Under the pieces are notes generated by a model that did not search any database, was not told the DNA's origin, and worked only from the letters and a program-made list of their open reading frames with translations. A stretch of DNA of 64,000 nt from Laguncularia racemosa. Its lineage: Eukaryota; Streptophyta; Magnoliopsida; Myrtales; Combretaceae. The stretch covers positions 10,447,559-10,511,558 of the forward strand of contig JBBMOL010000008.1 of the NCBI GenBank assembly GCA_037954665.1, given 5' to 3'. Position numbers and translations under genes: made by a program. The stretch's first letter is position 1, and each line of letters begins with the position of its first letter. Below are positions 47,767-59,490 of the stretch, in pieces.

Positions 47767-49390
47767 GGTCTCTTTTGCAAAAGGTTAGAGTGAATCGGAG
47801 CCAATTAGCACAATTTAATCACATCATTGCTTGATGAAGCACAATGAATTCAAAGTTCTAACAATAAAGGAGAACGCAAAGTGATGATGTCCTTTGCTTA
47901 ATCAAAACCTATTTATAATCCTCAAGATCCATGCGATCTCTTATACAAATAGTTGAAGCAATCCTCTCATAGCCAACTATTGCTATTTGAGCATGGCATC
48001 TACCAATGAGGAGCTGTAAACTTGAAAGCTGTGTTACTAAAAGGAAGAGGCTGAAGTGATCATCTTTCAATGACTCTTTCCTTACGATCGCTAAAATTGA
48101 AGCAATCTTCCTATGGTTGGAACAACCTGCTCAATGTCTTCTTGCCCTCTTTCGGGTTGAAGCAATCTACTATTACAAATGATTGAAGTAATCTCTTCAT
48201 AACTAACCGTCGCCACTTGGGTGAAGTGTTGCTTCCAAGTGCACGATCAACTTAAGTCTCGAGGGGTCAAAGCAATCTCAAACTGAAGAAGTCAAAGCGA
48301 CTCCACTCGAATTCACTCTATGTTTGCTTGATCAAGATGTTAGAATATGACATTGAAAAATAGTACATATACAATCTTAATGAATAGAAGCACGTAGCGA
48401 TCCTTAAGAAGTGAAATGATCTCATTATGCAATATTTTTTATCGATCATTACTATCATATGTAAGCCGATACACATCATGACTATGCCAGTGACTTCATT
48501 GACGACTCATTAGGCTGTACATTGATGAAAGACAAATACAAGTGTTTGAGACCAAGTGTTCCTTTGATGTATGCACCCCTTTCATTAGCAAACAATCTCA
48601 CAAAGCAACATACGGCGATGTGGTTTTCACTTAACACAATGAACAGAGAAAGAATATTCTAAGCTGTTACATAGTGAGTTGCTGCACTGTCATATAATGA
48701 TGTGCCATCAATTGGGGGGAGAAGGAGCTGATGACAATTTGATTTTGAAGTACATAAACATTTGAGAATGAAGCACGCTTTCAATTTAATTGTAAAAGTT
48801 TAATGAAAACTTACTGTGAAGTACGCCTCTGAAATTGCTGAAACTTGCTTTCTCAACTTTCTAGAACTTGCTCCTCTGTCTTTCACTGAAGTTCGTACTC
48901 AGCTCCTCTTCTATACTTGCTATGGCATTTGATTGAAGCTAGTTCCCTCTTAACACTTGAGTAGAAGCCCGCTATCCTTGAGATGAAAGGATTGCTAGTT
49001 TGCAAGAATGAGGCATATGAATATGACGTTACGTATATCGATCCTTACATTGGGCTTTTTAGAGTGATGCACCTTTAAACTTGATGGATGAAAGCTAATG
49101 CTCTTGGACACGATCATCCTATGAGAAATGATTTCTTTAGATGATGTTAAGTAGCATACTCTAGCATTAATAATTTGTTGGGACTTAGAGGAAGTGTAGT
49201 TGTTGTTTACACTTTGTAGAAGTTGAATTCCTTGCTTGCCGAGAGACGTTACATTGTAGGGGGAGTGAAATTTAAAATTTTTGTTAGTAGAGTGATGATG
49301 CCTTGCTAGTAGAATGAATCATTGATGGTGGAGTGATGATCACTTCCTACAAGAATAAATAATTGCCGATTGGAAGATCATCTAGGTCAA
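47767..49390. other. Non-coding DNA with TTGAAGYRATCT-type motif (right part)
   Basis: The motif series resumes after the solo LTR (for example near 47950, 48051, 48108, 48157, 48188 and 48269) and fades after about 48430. No open frame is recognised. Confidence 0.5.
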
Positions 49391-49795
49391 CACACATTGC
49401 TGCTATCCACTACCATTCGTAGCCGTCTGTTGCTGTGTGTTGCTATGTGCCTCTGATTGCTACTGTTTGCTCCTATGCCATTGCTATTTTTGCACGATGT
49501 TATTGTGCTATTAATGTTGTACACTACTGTTGTACACCATTGCTACGTGTTGTTATCCTCTACTGCGTGCTGTTGTTTGTTGTTGTTCACTATTGATGCT
49601 AGTGTATGATGTTGCCGTATGTTACCGCTCTGTTGCTATGGCATATTGCCTCTTTATTTGCTGCGCTGTTATTTGTGCTGTGCACTGCCGAAGCACGCTA
49701 CTATATATATTGCCCTTTGCTGCTATGCACCATTGCTGCAGTCTACTATACTTTGTTGCTTCATGTTGCACATTACCCACTGTCGTTGCTAGTTG
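49391..49795. repeat. TGCTRY-rich degenerate minisatellite
   Basis: Variants of TTGCTATG, TTGCTGC and TGTTGCTAC recur dozens of times with an irregular 6-15-bp period. Cys/Leu/Tyr-rich open frames here (49530-49796, 49606-49851) result from the repeat and are not genes. Confidence 0.75.
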
Positions 49796-51381
49796 AATCA
49801 AATGTGCTCAAATTGTTAACCTATTTTCGTAGCTTAGTATTTGAGATCTAAGCGGTTAATATCTCGAACCTAGGTGAGACCTAGGGTTGATCTTGACCCT
49901 GCATTTGTTATAGTAGCTTTCTTGGAAGAGAAGTGGAATTAGGAAATACTAACAAGAAACAAGTGAAAAATCGTATTAGAAACACAAATTTAAAGACATT
50001 CAAGATGAAAGTTGAATTAAAAAAAAAGAAGAAGAAAGGAACTTGAAAAACTTATATCCTTTTTGCTTCTAATCAATTTCTCCAACTTTAGAATTTTAGA
50101 AATAATCTCCACCCACTTCTCTAGACCACTCATAGTTATTGTGAGTAGTGATTTGCAAATGAGGAAAGACTTATATTTATAGCAGTGAAGGATGCATTAT
50201 CACACTCTTAATTTACTATGGCAATGATAGCTCATCACGTAACATATTTAAGTAGAATACATAAGATTATAATTACTAGATGGGTTTCCAAACCAATTTT
50301 AGGACTTTGAAATCGTTGATTAATTTTTGAAAAACTTTTTAGTGGAAATATGGATTTGTGAAAACATTTGATGATTGTTTATTATGTAAATGTGTGGTAA
50401 TATAGACATAGATAGTCCAAGTCCTAAGCCTATAAGGCTCACAAAATACATCAAACGGGAAACATGCCATAGAGTTACAAGTGACTCCTAAAAAACCTAA
50501 GTACAAACTAGAGCATAAAGACATAGTTTAGAAATGAAACAGGACTCAATCATAATAATAGTCAACGAAATCTATATTTGTGGTCTCATCTTAGATCTCC
50601 TCCTGGGAGCCATAACCCATCGAATCGTAAAGTGGATTAGTAATGTCCTCAACTGAAAAAGAAAAAGAGTAGTGAGCCATGATGGTCTTGTGCATAGTAA
50701 TACAAACACATTCATGCATGTCAAGCAGACCTACAACTAATGTAACAAACAATCATTTAATTTAATTAATTATTTTATGTAAACATCTAGTACATGAGTA
50801 CTCATGATTTTGAACATCATGATGAGGGACAAGGGATTTGATTCCATCGTAGCAAACATCATGGGTTGATGGGAGTAGTTAGACTCCATGTCATTGAAAA
50901 CCGTGTACTTAAGTAGTCTTGTCTAAGTGAATCCATTATTATGCGGTCCTCATTGATCATAGTTCAACTATATCGTATCATTCGTGGAGACCTATAACCT
51001 TCAATGACTCTCAATATACCTTCTATTCATTTAAAATGCTAGTTATCCAATGTGTTTTCACTCATCATCTATTTGTCGAGCCACCTTTAGTGGCCTAAGT
51101 CACTTGTTGGCTCTGGTAAGCATGTACAAGTAGCAAGCAGTTACTTAGTCGGGTTGATTATTAGTTAGGTTTAATTTTTTACTCTAGCAAACAACAGACA
51201 AGTCATTACATACATAAAAGGTCGATGCTTCTTGAATCGCAATTTGAGTTCTAATTAAGTCAAAGGAGTTAGTTTTATGTATCAAAGAAAAAATTATAAG
51301 TTAGTTGATTATTATAAATGATTTAATTCTATTTTAAGGTTGGCTTAAAGTACTTAAGGCTCATACTAGTTACGAGCCCAA
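49796..51381. other. Intergenic or old LTR-derived DNA, nothing recognised
   Basis: No gene frame is seen. The texture (tracts such as TTATATTTATAGCAGTGAAGG near 50171) is LTR-like, but I could not pair it with another copy or find ends. Confidence 0.4.
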
Positions 51382-51386
51382 TTAGG

Positions 51387-52002
51387 TGATGTGAACTTCG
51401 CTAACTCGTGACAAAACGCGACGATCTAGATTCGATAATCCTCACAACCTACGAATCTATCAAGAATGATGGAAATTGTGACCCGTTGTCTATAGACGAG
51501 ATAAGAACCTTGGTATAAGTGTTAACGCCACAATAAATTATGGAATGACTGATTGATAAGTTTGAGTGAATGCTACAGATTCAAAATTCGAAAAGTTCAA
51601 TTAGTTTTTTCAAGAAGCAAAGAGAAATCCTCTCTGAATTTGTGAACAAGCTTTCTTAATTCTTAATTGTGTTACAATGAGTTTATGATGACTATTTATA
51701 GTCCCACAAGAATAAGTAAACAAAATGACTTAAAAAACCTAATTTGAATAAAGGGAAAACATTAAATGCCGGTAGCCTATAATTCCATGCAAAGCTGGCG
51801 GCCTTGAACTTAACTTTAGTTGGCCTATCTTCTTTACAGTGGCCGGCTACCTTCATGGGTCTTGAAGTTGTTAGCCATAAATCTCTTTCTCGACTTCTAC
51901 ATTCGTGCTCCGCACTTCAAATAGGGTAGTGCTCCTTATTCCAATCCTCTTAGCTTGATCTTGATCATCCTTAGACTAATCCTCCTAGCATGATCTTCAT
52001 CA
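51387..52002 (-). repeat. 3' LTR of the gypsy element (616 bp)
   Basis: TGATG...CATCA ends next to the polypurine tract. It carries CTATAAATAGTCATC on the - strand near 51695, similar to the LTR-like block at 4.57 kb. Confidence 0.88.
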
Positions 52003-52015
52003 TTCCCCTCCTCTT
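52003..52015 (-). other. Polypurine tract of the gypsy element
   Basis: On the - strand AAGAGGAGGGGAA directly precedes the TG of the 3' LTR. Confidence 0.85.
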
Positions 52016-52071
52016 GAAACGGATTTGTCCTTAAATCATTACCTGCATTGTAAGGAATTAAATTAGTAACA

Positions 52072-52323
52072 TTAAAATAGCACTAGTTTGATACTTACTT
52101 GGCAATTCCAATTTATGAGCATTTTCATTGATGCACTTGAGGACTCGGAATGGATCCTCGCTTCTTGGAAGATGCTTTGATTGCCTTTGTGTTGGGAATT
52201 TCTTTTAATGCATGTGCACCCAAACCTAATCTCCAGGTTCAAAGAGTATTTGATGATGCCTTTTGTTGGCTCACTTTGCATTTTGCTCATTCCATCGATC
52301 AATATTGAGCTTAGCCTTCTCAT
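52072..52323 (-). pseudogene. gypsy integrase C-terminal end, with stops
   Basis: Translated in the pol frame on the - strand this reads HEKAKLNIDRWNEQNAK, stop, ANKRHHQILFEPGD, stop, VWVHM and then PFRVLKCINENAHKLELP, the region after the integrase core in plant gypsy pol. Two stops interrupt conserved positions (an Arg-like and a Trp-like site). The polypurine tract follows shortly after, as expected. Confidence 0.8.
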
Positions 52324-52522
52324 GAACCTGAGTAGATCTCCCTATTCTTGAAAACAAAGTATTCTTAACGTCACTGACCCTAGCATAAAAATTTTCTTTC
52401 TACTCTGTTTTTCTCTTATTACTCAATTTTTTCCCTCTCTTTTCTTTTTTCCTTTGACTTAGACTTTCTCTCTTTTTCTTCTGCAATAGCACTCAGTTTA
52501 TTTTTACCACTCACTCAATTTT

Positions 52523-52551
<29 letters not shown>
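52324..52551. other. Low-complexity segment at the internal deletion junction
   Basis: About 230 bp rich in CTTTTT/TCTC on the + strand, ending in a (TC)n tract (52524-52553) that runs into (TA)n (52553-52569). It resembles neither gag nor pol and lies where reverse transcriptase, RNase H and the integrase core would be. Confidence 0.6.
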
Positions 52552-52569
<18 letters not shown>

Positions 52570-53139
52570 CCTCGCTTGATCTTCATAAACCTCACTAGGT
52601 ATCAAAGGAAAAACAATAATATGTTTCTGCTTATGTATAAAAGAGTACTTGTTGGTGAATTCATCATGCTTCCCCTGCCTATCAAATTGCCATGGCCTTC
52701 CTAACAAGTGTGTAGCTTGCGTTAGAACTACATCATAAAGAATTTCATCTCCATACTTTCCAATGCTAAAAGAAATCAACACCTGTGTTGTGACTTTTGC
52801 TTCACCACTATCATTCAACCATTGCAATTTATAAGGGTAAGGATGCTTACTTGTAGGAAGCCCTAATTTTCCCCCCATGGTCGTGTTAGCAACATTTGTA
52901 TAACTCCTACCATCTATAATCACACTACATACCTTGTTTTGAACTAAGTATCTAGTATGAAAGATATTCTCCCATTGCACATTTTCCTTTTCTCTAACTT
53001 GTACAGTTAAAGCTCTTCTAGCTACCAACAACTCCCCCTGAATAGCGTACTCTTCCCTATCATCATCCTCCAATGGTGGCATAGAATCATGATCCGAGTC
53101 ACTATCAGTTTCAATTTCTCCATTATCCCTTATTACCAT
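52552..53139 (-). pseudogene. gypsy aspartic protease segment, truncated at the deletion
   Basis: A 195-codon open segment follows the knuckle in frame. After an acidic linker (DSDSDHDSMPPLEDDDREE) it reads CSVIIDGRSYTNVANTTM, the position of the retropepsin active-site loop (IIDGGSCTN-like in related elements, here altered), then YKLQWLNDSGE and LGRPWQFDR, the usual C-terminal landmarks. Its last residues come from a (TA)n tract, where the internal deletion begins; the reverse transcriptase that should follow is absent. Confidence 0.85.
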
Positions 53140-53154
53140 AACTCTCTTATTTGG

Positions 53155-54210
53155 ACATTGATTAGCTAGGTGTCCTTTACCCTGGCATTTAAAACATTTA
53201 ATATCTCGATTCTAATAAGTAGAAGGATCGGATTTACCACTAGTCCCATGAGATGCCATTTTTGATTTTTGGTTTTGAAATTGGTTTAGAGTGGGGTTGT
53301 TTCTCCTCCTTCTCTCATGTTTCAACTCTCCAATTACAAGAACTCAGTATGACACGTGTGGTGCCACTACTTTTCCGCTTGAGTTGTTCCTTAACCTTAA
53401 TAGCCATATGCACCATATCCTCCAATTCCACATAATGCTGTAACTCCACCACATTATGAATTTCCTTATTTAAGACAGCTAAGAACTTGGCCATAGTTGC
53501 CTCTCAGTCTTCCTCAATATTAGCTGTGATCATGATAACCTTCATCTCTTTATGATATTCCTTCACACTACTATTGCCTTGCTTAAGGATTTGTAATTTG
53601 TTGTACAATTTCCTATAGTAGTATGTAGGTATAAACCGTTTCCTCATAATCCTCTTCATCACCTCCCATGTCTCTATTGGTGGTTCTCTATTCCTCCTCC
53701 TATTCAATAAAAGCTGATCCCACTAAACAATTGCATAATCAGAAAATTCAATGGTAGCAAGTTTTACCTTCTTGGCTTTAGAGTAGTTGTGGCACTAAAA
53801 AACCAACTCCACCTTCTTCTCTCACTCTACATACACTACAGGGTCATTCTTCCCTTGGAAGGAAGGGATTTTCATCTTTATATTCCCCAAGTTATTATCT
53901 TCCTCATTCCTAGCTCCTCTAGTTCTTCCTACATTCTTCTTATAACCCATAAATAAATCTTGATCAGATTTAGCTACAGATCCTTTCTACCCCATTCATC
54001 TTCCTCCATGTGCACTACCCTTCTCAGCATTTTGTCCCTCCTATGCCTAGCAGAAGCAATTTGTGATTACTCAAAGTTTTGCTCCATTTGCTCATAAAAT
54101 TGATCCATCTTAGCTCTAAATATCCTCCTCATCTCATTAGTTAGAGTTTTCATGATCAATTTTGTATCAATTCTTCCCATTACACTTTTAGGAGAATTTC
54201 TGTTCGACAT
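53155..54210 (-). pseudogene. gag: gypsy gag with CCHC zinc knuckle, broken
   Basis: Conceptual reading on the - strand starts with MSNRNSPKSVMG at 54210 and shows several stops and shifts. The Retrotrans_gag core is clear at 53504-53707: WEVMKRIMRKRFIPTYYYRK and VKEYHKEMKV, then past a shift NVVELQHYVELEDMVHMAIK (about 53400-53470). The nucleocapsid knuckle CFKCQGKGHLANQC (C-x2-C-x4-H-x4-C) lies at about 53165-53200, just after a stop. This is the typical gag of plant Ty3/gypsy elements. No full-length protein could be made. Confidence 0.88.
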
Positions 54211-54725
54211 AATGCTGCATAAGAAAAAAGTTAGGAGTAATAAAATAAAACTCTCACAATTTCACTCGCTTACGTGTTTCACTCAAATCGCTCTACTGTT
54301 CTCACCAATCCTTACCCAGTCAAAAATTTCTCTTTTTGTTTTTTTTTTTGGAACTAACAATCTAATCAGAGTTGTTCCTGTGAAAATCCACCCAACTTTC
54401 TAAATAGCAGTTTCGTAACACGATTTGACAAGATTTATAGAAAGCTAAGAATTGTAATAAGGATCACCAAAAACTCAAATTTCAACAATTTTTGTGAAAC
54501 TCCCTTTTTTTTTTTATACAAATTTTCCTTTTTCTTTTTCTTCTTCTTCTTCTTCTTTTTTATTCTCAAGAAAGGAAATGTGTATGATTCCTTTCAAACT
54601 CTAACAACAATCGAATAAAAAATCTAACTGCAGATCTAATTCAAAAGAATTTTTTTTTTGTTCAAACCCTAGCTCTAAGACAAGTAATTGAAATAACAAG
54701 ATAGGCAATCCTAACAAACTTGATT

Positions 54726-54737
54726 GCTTTAATACCA
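54726..54737 (-). other. Primer binding site of the gypsy element
   Basis: On the - strand it reads TGGTATTAAAGC, similar to the initiator-Met type TGGTATCAGAGC with two changes, 3 bp from the 5' LTR. Confidence 0.65.
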
Positions 54738-54740
54738 AAC

Positions 54741-55389
54741 TGATGCAAATTTCATCAACCTGTGACGGAACTTGATGATCTAGATTTGATAATCCTCATA
54801 ACCTACAAATCTATCAAGAATGATGGAAATCATGAGCCATTGTCTATAGATGAGACAAGAACCTTGGTATAAGTGTTAATGCTATAATCGATTATTGAAC
54901 GATCGATTGATAAGTTTGAGTGAACACCATAGATTCAAAATCCGATAAGTTCGATTAGTTCTTTCAAGAACTAAAGAGAAATCCTCTCTCAATTTGTGAA
55001 TAAACTTTCTTAATTCTTAATTGTGTAACAATGAGTCTATGATGACTATTTAGAGTCCCACAACAATAAGTAAACAAAACGACTTAAAAAACCTAATTCG
55101 AATAAAGGACAAACATTAAATGCCGGCAGCCTAAAATATTACAAAGTTGGTGGCTTTGAACTCAACTTTAGTCAGCTTATATTCTTTGCATCTATGTCAG
55201 CCACTTAGGTCGGTGACTTTCTTTCCACATTGGCCATTTAGGCCAACGACTTACACTACCAAGGTTGGTGGCATTCATAGGTCTTGAAGCTGTCGACCTT
55301 AAATCTATTTCTCGACTTCTGTGTCTATGCTCCGCACTTTAAATAGGGCCGTGCTCCTTAGTCCAATCCTCCTAGTGTGATCTTCATCA
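54741..55389 (-). repeat. 5' LTR of the gypsy element (649 bp)
   Basis: TGATG...CATCA ends. On the - strand it contains a TATA-like CTAAATAGTCATC box near 55040. It is 33 bp longer than its partner, mainly through an insertion-like GGCCGAC-rich segment near 55195-55265. Confidence 0.88.
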
Positions 55390-55394
55390 TTAGG

Positions 55395-57700
55395 GTTATC
55401 TATACCTAGTTAGCTTTTAGCTAATTTTAGCTCGATTTAATTAGGGTTTAATAATTTAAACCTAATAAGTTATTTGAATTTTAAATCTAGTTGTGTTCAA
55501 GGCTCAATTAGGATATTTGATCCCTTTAAAGTATAGTAGGCCCAATTATATTTAGAATTAAGCTCATTAGTCCTAATTAAGCTGGTTATAACTATTAAGT
55601 CCATTTAAGTTCAATTTGGTTAGTTCCACCTATTTTAGTTGATCTAGACCCATTATGTTTAATTATTTCTTTTTGTTATGTTTTAGGCCCAATTAGTTAT
55701 TAGGTTCAATTTCAATTTCATTTTAAGTTCTTTGATTTAGAGCTTTGTAGGGTTGAAGGCTCATTTAAATTTGATTTATTTGTTTAGGCCCATTTAGAGT
55801 ATAGGCTCTAAAGATTAATAGGTCTAAGTAGGTTTTGGGCCTTAGGTTTATTTGGGTTCTTTTATAGTTATGTAAGTCCATTTTATTTTATTTGACCCAT
55901 GTCTAGTTCATTTTGATTAGTTAATTTCATTTGGGCCTTGAATTGGATAGAGGTTCGATTGAGTTACTTATCGTGCTAAGATTCATTTAGGGGTATAAGC
56001 TTTAGGAAGAAATGGGCTTAATTACGCTATGAATTTTAGTTCTTGGGATCATAAGGTATTAGGTTCACATTATTATGTCAAATCTTATTTTAGCCCAATT
56101 AGGATAGTTTAGTTAATTAAGCCCATCTAAGTAAATTATATGTAATCACATGGGCCACCCAAGGGAAGGGTAAGAGGGTGGTCTTGGGGAATATTTTGGT
56201 TGTATTAACATAGGGTTGGGCCATACTTAGCTCAATTTAATTAAACCATTGTTTAACTTAATTTCAGTTTATTAAAAATTAAGATATTAATTTTAAAGGG
56301 TTATAACTTATTCAATTTAAGCACAAATTAAATGAAACTAAATCCATTTGTTTCGTTATCACTTTCACTATCTATTTTATTATGAATAACCTAATTTTAT
56401 TCAATTTAAGGCCCTTGTACCACCGGACCAAGCATAATTACGAATTTCCAACTTCAAGAGCTCCTTAACTCATTTAATTTAGGTTCAAATCACTTTAAAC
56501 CAAAGTCCATCTATTCCTACTCCTTTCTAATGTCTAATACATCATTTATTTTTCATTATTAAGCCTAAAATACCATAGAAATAGAGAAAATGAAATCGAA
56601 CACACCTCAACATAATTTTTATTAATTCCATTAATCCAATTTCAACACATTATCACTTTTAAGCCTCATTTCATCTCCAATCTAACTTTTATTCATGATT
56701 AAACCATAATTCTACAAATTTACCCAAAATAAATATAATTTATGATTTTTTTTCTATAATCAAACATTATACCAAAATATGCAAGAAAATCAAAATTCCA
56801 AGTTCATGCCATTCTCCAATTCAACCTAATTCATCCTCAAATTTGCTAAACTCAATACTTATCTTATAACTTCAATTTTCATCAAATTTATCATATAAAA
56901 AACATGTCAACATGTTTAGCATGTTGTACCAAATCAACTTATTTAGCATCTAAACTATGGATTAACACTATTAATTTCATCTAAAACTTACAAAATTTCT
57001 AACCACTATGCTTCTTGTCACGTGGAGATGAACCCCCTTTGGCTAAGATCTTCACCCTCTTCTTGCCTTAAACCTTACATTAGAATAACTAGAATTAGTA
57101 GCTAAAAGGATGGATTAAAGGTTATGTTGAAGGCTTAAGGTTTAGGCTAGAAAAATATAAGTTTTCCTTAACCATTTTTCACACCAAACCAAAGGAGAGG
57201 GGGTTGTAATTTCTATCTCAAAATGGGCTTATATATTGGGTTTAAGGGCTTAAGTAATTGGGGGCCTCTAGGATTTAGTGGGTTGGCCCTTTGACTAACT
57301 TGTATCCTCCTTTTTAGCTCCAATTCCATTATAGTTTTCTTCAAATTATAACACTTTTCTAGCTCACATATATTGCTTTTCTTTTTCCAAAAATGCCCTT
57401 AGAATCAAATTTAACTTGCCACTCCTTAACAAAACAAGCTTATGGGCATCTTGGTCATTTTACTTAACTGGCCTCCAAATTTAGAATTTTCTTTTCTAAT
57501 TGTCTCTAAATTTCTTAAATTGATTTTACTCAACTGATTAAAGTTTGGAGGCTATATTTAGGGACTTCAAGAAATTTCAAGTTCATTTTTGATTAATCAA
57601 TTTCAAAAATAAAAAGGAATTTTTTTTTTTATAAACATTGATATTTCCAACTTAAAATTCTTTCATAATTCCATAAAATTTTTTTCTTTTTATCTTCTTT
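55395..57700. other. Intergenic DNA with recurrent GGCCCAATTAG-type motifs
   Basis: Between 55395 and 56260 the motif RGCCCA(A/T)TTA recurs about ten times (for example 55530, 55684, 55787, 56091 and 56128). The gypsy insertion site itself reads GAGCCCAATTAGG, so the element landed inside this repeat field. No gene is recognised; 56300-57700 is plain AT-rich DNA. Confidence 0.45.
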
Positions 57701-57954
57701 AACCTTATTTATTACTTTTGAGGTTTTTCATGCATAAAATTTGAAAGGGAATCAATGATGGTCAATGACCATTAAGACAATGATTACGAGAGGTAATGAA
57801 GAATTTTTCAACTAGGACTTTTGGCTCGTGGTCAACAAAATTTAAGGTGATGATTATGAGAGGTATAAAGAGTTTTGAACATGATATATGAAGTTAGTAA
57901 TGTTCTATGACTAAATATTGAAAGGAAATTTGAAAAAGAAAAAAGTATCAAATG

Positions 57955-58475
57955 CCTACAATTGAGGTAAAAAAAAAAAAAGGTTATGCATTCACACAAT
58001 TGGAAAAAAAAAAGCATTTGCACACCTAAAAAAAAAGTGATAAAGCACATGTATGTGCGTGAGAGAGAGAGCAAGAAAAGCACATGTTACGTGCTGAAAA
58101 AAAAATCATGTGCACACTTAGAAAAAGAAAAGAAAAGAAAAATGCATGCACATGCTTGAAAAATAGAAAGAAAAATACAGAAAAAGAAAAAGGAAAAGCT
58201 CATGTATGCACTTGAGGAAAAGAAAAAAGAGAAGTGGAGTGAATGCAACAACGTACATACATCAAATTTTTTATGTACATTAAAATATGTGAAAACAAGT
58301 TAAAATTTTTTAATGTGGAATATTCATTTATAGAGCATTTTGGATGATAGAACTTAAAAAGGAATTCTAGTGTGGAATATTTATTTGTGGAGTATTTTCT
58401 ATGATGAAGTTGTAAAAACAAAAAGAAAAAAAAAATCCATGATGGAATATTCATTTGTGGATATCTATTTGGAGT
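57955..58475. repeat. Degenerate A-rich and GTGGAATATTCATTTGTGGA minisatellite
   Basis: 57985-58220 alternates A-rich spacers with GCACATG-type words. 58314-58465 holds three imperfect ~60-70-bp units beginning GTGGAATATTCATTT (58314, 58372 and 58443). Confidence 0.6.
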
Positions 58476-59490
58476 TTTAGGAAGTTACTTTTAGTGAGGA
58501 GCAATTTTATTTAACAAAAAAAATCAATATATCAAAAAAAAAAAAAAAACTATGGAAGACAAAAAATATTGTTAGAATTTCAAAAGTGATGATTTCATGT
58601 TAATGCTCGTGAAGAGATTTATTTCGAGGCTATTAATCTCACTAGTTAGAGTTCTCATTTTGCAAAAAATAGGTCAAGAATTTAAGAAGCTCATCATCAG
58701 GTGCTTATTAGAGAAGATTTCTCTAAGATGAAGCTATAACAAATTAAAGTTATTTAAACTCATAGGGGCTAAAGTAAATGAAATTAAAAGCGATTCATAA
58801 TATTATGATTGAAAAAAAATTAATTTATTGAAGTCTGGTTAAGATAAAGCAAGTTATTACAAAGGGAATCTATCATACAACATCTCTCAATAAATTTATT
58901 GGAGCTTGGTACGTTAAGAAATGCTTGGAAAATATATATTTCCTCTTCGCTTGTCTACAAATAAGGAAATTATTATGAAATTTGAAATTATCAACACCAA
59001 TATTTCTAAGATCATATTTAAGGCTAACTCACTTCATTGAAGACACAACAAAATGAAATAAATTGAAACTATGCAGTTGCATCATCAAATATTTATTAGA
59101 GAAAATTTTGAAACTTTATATTTCTACAAAACACGCAGGAAATTCTATCTTTTCATACAAAATTTGTGAATGAATAAAATTACTATAAAGCTCCTAATTA
59201 TCAATATTACATTATGTATGTTCAATTACTACACTAGGGGCAATAGAATAATGATAACATCAAAATATTACACTTAAAGAAGCAAATGTCACATGAACAA
59301 TATGGATGCCAAATTATTTTATTATAGTGCATCAACAAGTGGAAAGCAATGGTTTTATAAACAAATTGAATGATGGAAGCAATTACTTAACATCTTGTAT
59401 ATGCTCTACAACAAGTGAAGAGTATTGACTCAATAAAATGCCCCAAAACCCTTAAACTTCATCAAAGGATGTTTTGATTAAGAGGCAAAA
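58476..59490. other. AT-rich intergenic DNA, nothing recognised
   Basis: No open frame, terminus or repeat pair is visible other than poly-A runs. Confidence 0.5.

Larger units (their letters stand above)
51387..55389 (-). mobile_element. Ty3/gypsy LTR retrotransposon with internal deletion
   Basis: Complete LTRs (51387-52002 and 54741-55389) start TGATG and end CATCA, and the element is flanked by a perfect 5-bp duplication TTAGG (51382-51386 and 55390-55394). On the - strand the order is 5' LTR, Met-tRNA primer site, gag, CCHC knuckle, protease, then the C-terminal end of integrase, a polypurine tract and the 3' LTR. Reverse transcriptase, RNase H and the integrase core are missing, replaced by about 230 bp of low-complexity sequence. 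All coding parts have stops or shifts, so the copy is dead. The LTRs have diverged with several indels, indicating moderate age. Confidence 0.92.
51382..55394. repeat. TTAGG target-site duplication pair of the gypsy element
   Basis: TTAGG at 51382-51386 and 55390-55394, adjacent to TGATG and CATCA. Confidence 0.85.

Noticed and set aside
49530..49851. Cys/Leu/Tyr-rich open frames
   Set aside because: They arise from the TGCTRY minisatellite and overlap in two frames with no start context or domain.
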